A DNA stretch of 64,000 nt from Natrinema sp. SYSU A 869 (lineage in GTDB: Archaea > Halobacteriota > Halobacteria > Halobacteriales > Natrialbaceae): NCBI RefSeq assembly GCF_019879105.1, contig NZ_CP082249.1, forward strand, positions 1,612,001 through 1,676,000, in the 5' to 3' direction. The notes below the pieces were generated by a model. The model saw only the letters and a list, made by a program, of their open reading frames with translations. It searched no databases and was not told where the DNA came from. This document shows positions 25,960 through 33,888 of the stretch, piece after piece. The position numbers and the translations under genes were made by a program. Position 1 is the first letter of the stretch. Each line of letters starts with the position of its first letter.

Positions 25960-26379
25960 TCAGCGGACGACGGTCACCGGAACGGGCGAGCGCTCGAATA
26001 CGGTTTCGGCGACGTCACCGACGAACAACCGACCGATCACGTCACCGCTGTGACTGCCCATCACGACCGCGTCGTAGTCATCGGCGCGGGTGATGATCGC
26101 CCGCGCGGGACGACCGATCGCGACGACGGTATCGATCTCGGCGTCGTGCTCGGTGGCCACCTCTCGAGCGCGGTCGAAGACCTCCGCGGCGCGCTCCGTC
26201 GCGGCCGTCTCAAGGTCGTCCTCGAAGGCGAGACTCACCGCGTCGCCCATCATCATGGATGGCTCGCCGACGACGGTGAGGACGGTGACCGACGCGTCGG
26301 GATGGTTCTCGAGGGCGTAGGTAAGCGCGTGCTCGGAGAGCGTCGAGCCGTCCATCGGAACGAGAACGCGAGCGAGCAT
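25960..26379 (-). CDS. Universal stress protein UspA family
   Basis: A 139-residue single UspA domain: LARVLVPMDGSTLSEHAL at the start, AIGRPARAIITRADDYDAVVMGSH in the middle and SGDVIGRLFVGDVAETV with the ATP-binding GxxxG(S/D) region, ending PVPVTVVR. It is a small cytosolic nucleotide-binding stress protein. It lies 84 bp before the K+ channel gene on the same strand, so the two may be cotranscribed or coregulated. GATTTATCGC about 26 bp upstream is its likely TATA box. Confidence 0.92.
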   Translation of the reverse strand: MLARVLVPMDGSTLSEHALTYALENHPDASVTVLTVVGEPSMMMGDAVSLAFEDDLETAATERAAEVFDRAREVATEHDAEIDTVVAIGRPARAIITRADDYDAVVMGSHSGDVIGRLFVGDVAETVFERSPVPVTVVR

Positions 26380-26448
26380 AGGAGCGCTACCACGCGCGTA
26401 GCGATAAATCCCACTCCGTGCCCGTCGGGATGGGCGGACAGGGACGAG

Positions 26449-26781
26449 TTACGTCGGCAGTTCGATCTCGTGGGCCTCGTCGGTCAATTCTGCAGTCGAA
26501 TTCACCGGCCCTCTGCGGAAGATCGTGTCATAGATCAGGGCGATGCCGATGAGCGCTGCCACCGGCACGGTGATCGCCGTCGAAACCGTCATCACGTAGC
26601 CGATGGCGACGCCCAGAAGCAAACGACACAGGATACCGATACGGACCAGATCGGAGTCCTGAATCCGAACAGGTATGAGATCCCCCTCCGTCTCGAGCGC
26701 GCAAAAACCCGTATCTGGGTCCGACAGAATATCCGGGCCAGGCCGGGAACTCCTCTCGTCGATGCCCGTGTCGGTGCTGAT
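26449..26781 (-). pseudogene. Membrane protein frame with no normal start codon
   Basis: An open frame of 110 residues ends at TAA 26449-26451 and reads like a real protein: polar start, DLIPVRIQDSDLVRIGILC, two hydrophobic helices (VAIGYVMTVSTAITVPVAAL; LIGIALIYDTIF) and an acidic tail. A TAA lies immediately upstream. The first codons read I-S-T-D-T-G, so an ATC stands where ATG would be expected. The only in-frame ATG leaves 47 residues. Either ATC is used, or one base has changed or been misread. I do not recognise the family. It faces away from the RCK_C gene pair. Confidence 0.5.
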
Positions 26782-26808
26782 TTAATGAATCCGCCCCACG
26801 GTCCCACA

Positions 26809-28086
26809 ATGCAATCGCTTCCGGTCAACCTGCTGGTCGAAGTGCTGCTCGGGCTTTACCTCGGGCTCCTGACCGGTATCGTCCCCGCGTTCGTCGCCGG
26901 TTCGCTGGGCTTTCTCGTGCGGTACTTCACCGGCGTTACGCTACCCGGATTCGGTGTCGTCGTCCTCGCGCTCTCGATCGCCAGCGTCCAGGGCGGGCTG
27001 CTCGGTCTCGTCGAACCGACGATCGCGCAGTCGCCGCGACTGCTCATCGCTGTGCTGATCGTCCTCATGCTTGCGCTCTATGCGCACAGTCAGGGCGACA
27101 AGCTCGGAGCCGAACTCCCGCGCCGACTCTCCTTTACTCGCCTCCGACAGCGGACCCTCTCGGCCGACGTCGTCGAACTCGTCGGCTCGGTCGGCCAGGT
27201 TACTGTCCGCCCCACCGGCGAGGTCCGCGACATGGAAGGCTACCCGCCACTCTCTCCCGACCTCCGGGGAGCGCTGAAGGCCGATTCGTGGCGACTGCCG
27301 GCCGATCTCCCCCTCTCGGAACTCGAGGCGCGGCTCGAGGAGCGGCTGCGGACGGACCACGACCTCGCGGATGTCGATGTCGCGATTGACGAACAGGCGC
27401 GGGCGACGATCGTCGCGGCACCGCCGTCCGGAAGCCTTTCGCAACGCGTGCCGGCGGGTCAGCGCGCCGTCTCGATCGCGACGCTCGTCCCCACGGGGGT
27501 CGCCCGGGGCGACGAGGTGACCGTCCGCGCCGGCGAGCGCTCGATCTCCGGGACGGTACTGAGCGCCCGGACCGATATCGACGGCAAACACGACCCGGCC
27601 GCCGCTCCCGGCGCGTCGGACGAAGCGGTAGCGACCGACGGCGGGGAAGACACCGAGTCCGCGATCGACGACTCGAAATCGAACGCGGTGACCGCCGGCG
27701 GCCCGGGCCGCGTGACCGTCGCCGTCGCTCGGCGGGACGTGAAACCGATCCTCGAGGTCGAGTCACCGCGTCTCGTCGTTCGGTCTCGAGGAACGAGTCG
27801 CGAGTTCGAGGCGCTCGCGCTGGTCAAACGCGAGGGGTACGCCATCCGTCGATTCACCGTCGGAGCCACCGGTGCGGACAATGAGACCGGCGGCCTCGAG
27901 CCGACTGATTCGCCGGCGAACGTGACGATCCTCGCGGTGCGACGGCAGGGCAGCGAGACGAGCGGCCGTCGCCACGGCTGGGTGTTCGGTCCCGGCATCG
28001 AACGACGACTCGAGGCCGGCGACGAGGCGTTCGTCGCGGGGCCGGACGACGCGACCGAGGCGTTCGCGGAGGCGATTGCTCGATGA
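26809..28086 (+). CDS. Membrane RCK_C (TrkA_C) protein, first of a tandem pair
   Basis: A 425-residue protein. Three membrane helices at residues 1-95 are followed by a long cytosolic part with TrkA_C-like domains (VELVGSVGQVTVRPTGEV; YPPLSPDLRGALKADSWRLP; VPAGQRAVSIATLVPTGVA). There is no TrkA_N Rossmann domain and no TVGYG filter. A disordered acidic insert lies near 265-290. The next gene has the same layout, so the two probably form a heteromeric membrane complex with ligand-sensing domains. An in-frame ATG at 26785 is an alternative start. Confidence 0.8.
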   Translation: MQSLPVNLLVEVLLGLYLGLLTGIVPAFVAGSLGFLVRYFTGVTLPGFGVVVLALSIASVQGGLLGLVEPTIAQSPRLLIAVLIVLMLALYAHSQGDKLGAELPRRLSFTRLRQRTLSADVVELVGSVGQVTVRPTGEVRDMEGYPPLSPDLRGALKADSWRLPADLPLSELEARLEERLRTDHDLADVDVAIDEQARATIVAAPPSGSLSQRVPAGQRAVSIATLVPTGVARGDEVTVRAGERSISGTVLSARTDIDGKHDPAAAPGASDEAVATDGGEDTESAIDDSKSNAVTAGGPGRVTVAVARRDVKPILEVESPRLVVRSRGTSREFEALALVKREGYAIRRFTVGATGADNETGGLEPTDSPANVTILAVRRQGSETSGRRHGWVFGPGIERRLEAGDEAFVAGPDDATEAFAEAIAR

Positions 28087-28138
28087 GCAGCCGTCACCGT
28101 GCCGGAGACGGCTGTCGTACTGACGGCGGTGATCGCGT

Positions 28139-29401
28139 GTGATAGATCCCATCGTCGCCCAGTTCGTTCCCACCGAAACGCTCCTGGAAGCGGTCGTCCG
28201 AATCCTCGGCTTCGCAGCGCTCGCGGCCGGCGCGGGAGCCAGTGTAGCGTTTCTCTATCGCTGGTACAGCGCCGACGAGATTCCGGAGGGCGTCGCGGTC
28301 CTCGTCGGCGTCGCCCTCATCGCGATTTGGTTGAACACCCAGAGCGCGCTGTCACAAGCGATCATCGGTAACACGGGGCTGACCGAGCCGACCACTGCCA
28401 TCTTCACCATCGCCGCGTTCGTCGGCAGTGCGATCGCCGCCGACGCGGGGCGACGGCTGGGCGACTACCTCGCGCTGGACGTGTTCATGGTCGCGACGCC
28501 GCGGACGATCACCGAGGTCACACAGCTCGTTCGCTCGGCCGGCCGCGTTGTCACGGTCGAGCTCCCGGACGAGATCGGCGATATCGACGGTTACGACGCC
28601 GTCGACGAGTCGGTGAAAACGGACATAGCGGGCCAGACATTACTCTTCCCGCGTCGGCTCACCGTCGAGAAGCTACGCGAGAGACTGATCACCCGCCTCG
28701 AGCGCGACTTCGGGATCGGACACGTCGACGTCGATCTCACCGCGGACGGGACGGTGGAGTACCTCGCGGTCGGGAGCCGACCGGCGGGGATCGGGCCGAC
28801 GCTCGCGCCGGGGACTGTCGCCGTCGCACTGGCGGGTGATCCCGCGGCCGACGCTAGTCCGGGCGACGCGGTCCGGATCTGGGCGCGCGACGACGAGGGC
28901 GGCACCGCCCGGCGGGTGGCCGGCGGCGAACTGCGCGCGACCGCCAACGACACTGCGACCGTCGCCCTTGACGCCGACGACGCCCGCGACCTCAAGCCCG
29001 ATCGCAGCTACCGGCTCGTGACGCTGCCGGGTAGTCCGGACGCCGAACGAGACCTCGTCTCCCTGCTCCGGGCGGCCGACGAGACGGTCACGACCGTCTC
29101 GATCGAGTCGGACGACCCGCTCGTGGACGTGCCGATCGATGCGCTGCCGGTCTTGGTACTCGCACTCGAGCGAGAGACCGCCGAGGGCGACAACGATGGC
29201 GACGAGCGGCTGCCGCTGCCGGCCGGCGATGTGCGGCTCGCTGCCGGCGACGTCGCCTACGTACTCGGTCGCCCGGAGGCGCTTCGACGGGTGACGGAGC
29301 GGACGCTGGTCCAGACGACGGAGCGAAGCGAGGACCCGAACCGAGATCCGGGCCCGGATTCCGATCAGGAGTGGGAGCGGGAACGGACACGGGAGCGGTA
29401 G
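28139..29401 (+). CDS. Membrane RCK_C (TrkA_C) protein, second of a tandem pair
   Basis: A 420-residue protein from GTG 28139, 52 bp after the previous stop. Three N-terminal helices and a cytosolic part repeat the layout of its neighbour (TQLVRSAGRVVTVELPDEIG; LLFPRRLTVEKLRERLITRLE; LAPGTVAVALAGDP). Again there is no Rossmann domain and no pore filter. The C-terminal RCK_C-like unit ends LAAGDVAYVLGRPEALRRV and is followed by an Asp/Glu/Arg tail. Known RCK_C domains bind nucleotides or cyclic dinucleotides; the ligand here is unknown. Together the pair could sense a ligand and gate a partner transporter. Confidence 0.8.
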   Translation: MIDPIVAQFVPTETLLEAVVRILGFAALAAGAGASVAFLYRWYSADEIPEGVAVLVGVALIAIWLNTQSALSQAIIGNTGLTEPTTAIFTIAAFVGSAIAADAGRRLGDYLALDVFMVATPRTITEVTQLVRSAGRVVTVELPDEIGDIDGYDAVDESVKTDIAGQTLLFPRRLTVEKLRERLITRLERDFGIGHVDVDLTADGTVEYLAVGSRPAGIGPTLAPGTVAVALAGDPAADASPGDAVRIWARDDEGGTARRVAGGELRATANDTATVALDADDARDLKPDRSYRLVTLPGSPDAERDLVSLLRAADETVTTVSIESDDPLVDVPIDALPVLVLALERETAEGDNDGDERLPLPAGDVRLAAGDVAYVLGRPEALRRVTERTLVQTTERSEDPNRDPGPDSDQEWERERTRER

Positions 29402-29432
29402 CTACTTGCCGTCGGCACCGATAGCGCCACGT

Positions 29433-29714
29433 ATGCCCACGGAGTGGAAACTGTTCGCCGATCTCGCCGAGCGCGCGGGCGACAAACACGTGACCGTCGA
29501 TGCCGCGGCCGGCGACACCGTCGGGGACGCCTTCGAGGCGCTGCTCGAAGCGGCACCCGAACTCGAGGGCCGCGTGCTCGAGGACGGCGAGTTGCGCTCG
29601 CAGATCAACGTGCTTCGAAACGGAACGAATGTCCTGGTCGAAGAGGACGGAATGGAGACGGTGCTCGAGGAGGGCGACGAGTTGGCGCTGTTCCCACCGG
29701 TCAGCGGCGGCTGA
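29433..29714 (+). CDS. samp1: Small archaeal modifier protein SAMP1 (MoaD-like)
   Basis: A 93-residue ubiquitin-fold protein starting MPTEWKLFADLAERAG and ending in the exposed diglycine FPPVSGG. The length and both ends match haloarchaeal SAMP1, which is joined to protein lysines by the E1-like enzyme UbaA and may also act in molybdopterin sulfur transfer. ATG 29433 is preferred to the longer frame from 29406, because homologues begin at this Met-x-x-x-W-K-L-F motif. The stop of the RCK_C gene is 31 bp upstream. Confidence 0.93.
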   Translation: MPTEWKLFADLAERAGDKHVTVDAAAGDTVGDAFEALLEAAPELEGRVLEDGELRSQINVLRNGTNVLVEEDGMETVLEEGDELALFPPVSGG

Positions 29715-29877
29715 GAACTCGAAGGTAGCGGTTCGTTGCGAGTGCAGGGAGTCGTGGCGGGAGATACTCGCAGTTGGCTGAAGCTGATCGCCGTCGACGA
29801 GAGCCGGGTTCACTCGAATCGCGTCTTGTTCTATCGGGATTCTTAACACTCACTGATCGAAACGTGACGACGTGCGA

Positions 29878-30807
29878 ATGCGGACGACTCTCAGTCTTGC
29901 GGGACGGGCAATCGGTGCCGCCGTGGTCGGGCTCGGCACGCTCGTCGGGTTGGGACTGGCGCTCGCGGCGATCGGCGGCGTCTGCTTCGCCGCGTTTGCC
30001 GTCATCGTGGCCGCACAGGTGATCGATCCCGGGCTCGGAACGCTCGCCGTCGGATTCGTCGCGGGGACGATCCTCTCGTTCGTCCTGTGGATGGCAGGCG
30101 TTCGGCGAATGATCCGTCGCAGTCGGCGGCAACTCCTTCGAGAGACGGACCCGATTGACCTGACGGAAAACGGTCGCATCGGGGCGGCGACCCGCAGAAT
30201 CGCGGCCACCTTCGGGCTGCCGATGCCGAAACTTCGACACCACCCCGCGACGACGCCGATCGCGTGTACGATGTCGTACGGCGGCGAGCCGCTCGTCGTC
30301 GTTTCCGACGGCCTCCTCGAGACCCTCTCCGACGCGGAACTCGAGGCCGTCATCGCGCACGAACTCGCCCACCTCTCGAACGGTGACCAGCGGTTGATGA
30401 CGTGGATGCTCGTCCCGCTGGTCGCGTCGGAGGAGTTCTACGAAATGTTCCGCGAGGAAGGCGAGTTCGACCCGCGCGACCTCCCCTGGCTCGCCGTCGG
30501 CCGGCTCCTGGTCGGCAGTTCGGCCCTCGGCGTCGGACTGTTCTCTCGCGGACGGGAGTTCGCCGCCGACCGAGCGGCCGTCGCCGCGACCGGCGACCCC
30601 GGCGCGCTCGCGTCGGCGCTCGAACGCCTCGACGGGGCGACGCCGGAGCGACCGCCCGAGGACCTCCGGAGACACGCCCGCTCAGTCGACGCGATGTCGG
30701 TGCTCCCGGCGCTGGATCCGGAGCGCGACGGCGGTGGCGGCCTCTTCGCGACCCACCCCGCCACGGAGCGCCGCCTCGAGCGGTTGTGGCGGCTGGCGTC
30801 GGAGTAG
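29878..30807 (+). CDS. htpX: M48 family (HtpX-like) membrane metalloprotease
   Basis: A 309-residue enzyme with two N-terminal membrane helices (residues 5-70), a cytosolic catalytic domain with HELAH near residue 160 (VIAHELAHLSNGDQRL) and the third-ligand helix GREFAADRAAVAATG near 223. The C-terminal THPATERRLERL is typical of HtpX. It degrades damaged membrane proteins. It is distinct from the partial M48 gene at the window start, which belongs to another subgroup. GATTCTTAAC about 35 bp upstream is a weak promoter candidate. Confidence 0.92.
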   Translation: MRTTLSLAGRAIGAAVVGLGTLVGLGLALAAIGGVCFAAFAVIVAAQVIDPGLGTLAVGFVAGTILSFVLWMAGVRRMIRRSRRQLLRETDPIDLTENGRIGAATRRIAATFGLPMPKLRHHPATTPIACTMSYGGEPLVVVSDGLLETLSDAELEAVIAHELAHLSNGDQRLMTWMLVPLVASEEFYEMFREEGEFDPRDLPWLAVGRLLVGSSALGVGLFSRGREFAADRAAVAATGDPGALASALERLDGATPERPPEDLRRHARSVDAMSVLPALDPERDGGGGLFATHPATERRLERLWRLASE

Positions 30808-30811
30808 AGCG

Positions 30812-31771
30812 TCAGTAGCCCGAGAGATCGATTCCCAGCACGAAGTCCGGCTCTTCCGAGATACCGGCCCCCGCGTAGGGCGCGTCGCTGACGTGGCGGG
30901 GAGTTTCGGGAATCAGGACGCGCGTCTCGTCGGCACCGCAGTCGGCCGCGTCGCGAGCGATCGCGGCGAACAGCGAGCGGGCGGCGTCGACGCTGTCCCA
31001 CGCGCCGACGCCGTATTCGGCCCACGTCTCGGTCGTCGGTTCGTCGCTCGAGTCGTCCGGGTCGTCGCCCTCGACCTCGTGGTCATACGTTCGCGATCGA
31101 TAGGCCGTTCCTGCGAGCCCGTCCTCGTTCTCGACCGCGAAGACGGCCGTCTCGTCGGCGAGGCGTTCGATGTCGTCGCGCGTGAGTTCGCGGACGGCCC
31201 ACGACTCCTCGGGAGCCATACCGAGGCCGTTCAGATGTTCGCGCGCGTCGCTGTGAGTCCAGTGCCGCCAGGCCGCCGTGGGGCCGCTCGAGACCGCATA
31301 GGGACCCTCAGCGTCCGGATCGGGGTCGGGATGCGCGAAGCGAAACTCGGTGATCGGCTCGAAGCCGCTCGCCCGCGCCGCACCGATCGAGGCCGCGTTC
31401 CACGAGAAGATCATGACCCGGCCGACGGTCGCCCCCTGCTCGCGGGCCCACTCGAAGGTCGCCTCGTTCAGCCGGTTGCTCACGCCTTGTCGCCGGTAGT
31501 CGGCGGCGACGCGCATCCCCTGAAACCAGGCCTCGTCGGGCGAGAGCATGACACCCTGGACGATCCCCGCGGCCTCACCGTCGATTTCGGCGAGGAAGGT
31601 CTTCGTGCCCTGACCCGGCTCGTCCTCGAGCCAGTCGTGGTAGATCCGCGGGATGTAGTCGCCGCCGCGGTCGGGCCAGATATCGCTGGTGAAGTCGGCG
31701 ACGGCCTCGTAATCGTCGTGGGTGGCGCGGCGGATTTCGATGGAAGGGGCTGCGTCTGAATCAGGTGACAT
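30812..31771 (-). CDS. GNAT family N-acetyltransferase
   Basis: A 319-residue protein whose first 150 residues form a GNAT domain: IEIRRATHDDYEAVADFTSD at the start and the acetyl-CoA motif MRVAADYRRQGVSNRLN, with R/Q-x-x-G-x-S. The C-terminal 150 residues look like a second, more divergent GNAT unit (SWAVRELTRDDIERLADET), as in tandem-GNAT proteins. The acceptor is unknown. It is convergent with the HtpX gene, with only four bases between stops. Confidence 0.88.
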   Translation of the reverse strand: MSPDSDAAPSIEIRRATHDDYEAVADFTSDIWPDRGGDYIPRIYHDWLEDEPGQGTKTFLAEIDGEAAGIVQGVMLSPDEAWFQGMRVAADYRRQGVSNRLNEATFEWAREQGATVGRVMIFSWNAASIGAARASGFEPITEFRFAHPDPDPDAEGPYAVSSGPTAAWRHWTHSDAREHLNGLGMAPEESWAVRELTRDDIERLADETAVFAVENEDGLAGTAYRSRTYDHEVEGDDPDDSSDEPTTETWAEYGVGAWDSVDAARSLFAAIARDAADCGADETRVLIPETPRHVSDAPYAGAGISEEPDFVLGIDLSGY

Positions 31772-31799
31772 CGTCCGTCAAGCAGTGACACCTCATGTG

Positions 31800-32080
31800 G
31801 TCGTGCGGGAAAGAACTTCGCAGGATCAATGTGAATTAGCCGATGCGGTGGCGCGCGCTGCGCCGCGACGAGCAGTGCGAGGCCAACGCAGTGAGGCTTC
31901 GAAACGCGAACGGGGAGTGAAACGACCCGTGAGCTGACGGCGAGTCGCGGTGCAAATTCGTGCGAGGTCTTCGCGAACATCGTGAGCGAATCGGTTGGGG
32001 AGGGTGTGGTAATTCCAGGCCGCCAGCATTCGCAGGACACTCTGTTCGGTTTGAACCATCAATAGTGAATATTACGAATG
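31800..32080. repeat. Non-coding stretch resembling a haloarchaeal dispersed repeat
   Basis: The segment between two minus-strand genes is full of imperfect short inverted repeats (for example ACGGG and CCCGT around GAGTGAAACGA at about 31906-31926) and the motif GTGCGAGGTCTTCGCGAAC. It closely resembles dispersed elements I remember from Natrialba-group genomes, but this could not be checked here. No frame in it looks like a protein. The whole gap from 31772 to 32125 holds nothing else. Confidence 0.4.
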
Positions 32081-32125
32081 ATTCGTTCAATTTCTAAAGC
32101 GGAAGTCACGATACGTACCGAGAAT

Positions 32126-32386
32126 TCAGGTGTCAATATGGTGTACTGCGTCAGGAGAGAGAAGGCGACCAGTCGGTAGTTTCACCCACCCATTCGCCAG
32201 TATCCGAGGCTCTCCCTCATGGAGGATCGTTTCTTGCTCTAAGTCGGCGTAGACAACGGCATCTTGGTATTCCTGCGCGAATTCATCGGTGACCTCCTCC
32301 CAAATCGGTTCAGTCGAAACAATCATATCGTCATGTTCGTCGACTGGACAAAAGTAGTTACGAGCCACCTTGTTCACTGGTCTCAC
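32126..32386 (-). CDS. Hypothetical small protein
   Basis: An 86-residue acidic protein from GTG 32386 (VRPVNKVARNYFCPVDEHDD) with a balanced composition unlike the Arg/Ser-rich shadow frames. The C-terminal half, LHEGEPRILANGWVKLPTGR, reads like a beta-rich fold. I do not recognise a family. The region has lower GC than its flanks. GAGTATTC about 22 bp upstream could be a TATA box. It is flanked by the repeat-like stretch and by gatD on the same strand. Confidence 0.5.
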   Translation of the reverse strand: MRPVNKVARNYFCPVDEHDDMIVSTEPIWEEVTDEFAQEYQDAVVYADLEQETILHEGEPRILANGWVKLPTGRLLSPDAVHHIDT

Positions 32387-32436
32387 AGCAGTGTCGAATA
32401 CTCAGTTCGCACTGTGAGTACCAGTGCGAACTCGAC

Positions 32437-33690
32437 CTATTCCCAGGGGACCGACCGTTCCTGAATCTCACCGGCGAGCGAGGTTCCCATCGCCTCCTCG
32501 ACGTCCGCGCTGTTCTCGAGCGCCCACATCAGCTTCACTTTCGCCGTTCCCGGCAGCGTGTCGCCCGCCTCGACGACGCCCGCCTCGAGCAGATCCCGAC
32601 CCGTATCGTAGACTCGATCGCAGACCCGACCCTCGAGACATTGACTCGTCATGACGACCGTCGTGCCGTCCGCGATCAGGTCCTCGATTCGCGGGATGAG
32701 GTCCGTGTGGACGTGACCGAGGCCGGTGCCCTCGATGATCAGCCCCTCGCTTCCCTCGACGACGTCGAGGAACGCTGGATCCATCCCAGGCGTGAATTTG
32801 AGGAGTTCCACATCGCTCTCGAGGTCCGATTCGATTGCGAGGTCGGTGTCGCCCCGCTGCTGGTAGTCACGTCGGAAACTGACCTCCTCGGTCTCGTAGT
32901 CAACCTCGCCCAGCGGCTCCGCGCCGACGGTCTCGAAGGCGTCACGGCGCGAAGTGTGGTTCTTCCGCACGCGCGTGCCCCGATGGAGCGCACAGCGGTC
33001 GTCCGACTCGGTGGCGTGCATACAGACCATGACCTCCGCGCAGTCGCTCTTGGCAGCCTCGACGGCCGAAACCGCGTTCATCACGTTGTCCGAAGACGGC
33101 CGGTCGGCCGAGCGCTGGGAGCCGGTGAAGACGATCGGGACCGGCGTCTCGAGCATGAACGAGAGCGCCGACGCGGAGTACTGCATCGTGTCGGTGCCGT
33201 GCATGACGACGACGCCGTCGGCACCGGCCTCGATTTCCTCGCGGACTGCGTCGGCGAGATCCTGCCAGATCGGCGGGTCCATGTTCTCTGAGAGGATGTT
33301 CGCGACGACGCGGCCGCGGTAGTTCGCGCGGCCCGCGAGGTCTGGAACGGCGCGCAGGACGTCCTCGGCGTCGAACTGTGCCGTCACCGCGCCGGTCCGG
33401 TAGTCGACCGTCGAGGCAATCGTCCCGCCGGTCGAGATGAGCGAAATCGTCGGCAGGTCGTCGTCGAACTCGATCTCCGAGCCCGTCTCATCGGCCCCCG
33501 TCGAATCGGTGCCGTCGATTTCGTAGACGTCCTCCGCAAGGACCTCCACGTCGGCTCTCTTCCGGTCGACGCCGACATTGTACCCGCCCTCAAGTTTCAC
33601 TACGAGCTGCTCGTCCGTGCTCGAGGGGAGCAACACGCCTTCGTACGTGCGGTCCGCGCGATCCACGCGGACGCGGTCGCCTGGGTTCAT
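32437..33690 (-). CDS. gatD: Glu-tRNA(Gln) amidotransferase subunit D
   Basis: A 417-residue protein with the GatD layout. An N-terminal beta-barrel (PGDRVRVDRADRTYEGVLLP) leads into an asparaginase-like domain with ISTGGTIASTVDYRTGA near residue 85 and VVMHGTDTMQYSASALSF near 165. These carry the catalytic Thr residues. GatD releases ammonia from Gln or Asn for GatE, which amidates Glu-tRNA(Gln). gatE is not in the window, so the subunits are unlinked. ATG 33690 is where homologues begin; the longer frame back to 33852 lacks support. Confidence 0.95.
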   Translation of the reverse strand: MNPGDRVRVDRADRTYEGVLLPSSTDEQLVVKLEGGYNVGVDRKRADVEVLAEDVYEIDGTDSTGADETGSEIEFDDDLPTISLISTGGTIASTVDYRTGAVTAQFDAEDVLRAVPDLAGRANYRGRVVANILSENMDPPIWQDLADAVREEIEAGADGVVVMHGTDTMQYSASALSFMLETPVPIVFTGSQRSADRPSSDNVMNAVSAVEAAKSDCAEVMVCMHATESDDRCALHRGTRVRKNHTSRRDAFETVGAEPLGEVDYETEEVSFRRDYQQRGDTDLAIESDLESDVELLKFTPGMDPAFLDVVEGSEGLIIEGTGLGHVHTDLIPRIEDLIADGTTVVMTSQCLEGRVCDRVYDTGRDLLEAGVVEAGDTLPGTAKVKLMWALENSADVEEAMGTSLAGEIQERSVPWE

Positions 33691-33888
33691 GCGTGGCCGT
33701 TGCGCGGCAGCGGACTTGAAGGCACGCTTTCCATCTAGCGTGGTTCGGTGAATTACACGGGAATCATCAGTACAGTCGAGAACACCCTGAAAGCCCCTTT
33801 CAGTCCTATCCGACGGTGGGTCGTCTAAGTAGCAGTCACTCGAGTAAGACAACCGCCGAAACGCTCGAGGGCCGAATCTACCCCGCAG

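Noticed and set aside
26050-26808. Long upstream extension of the first RCK_C gene
   Set aside because: It runs antisense through the UspA gene and the unknown membrane frame; membrane helices typical of the family begin only after 26809.
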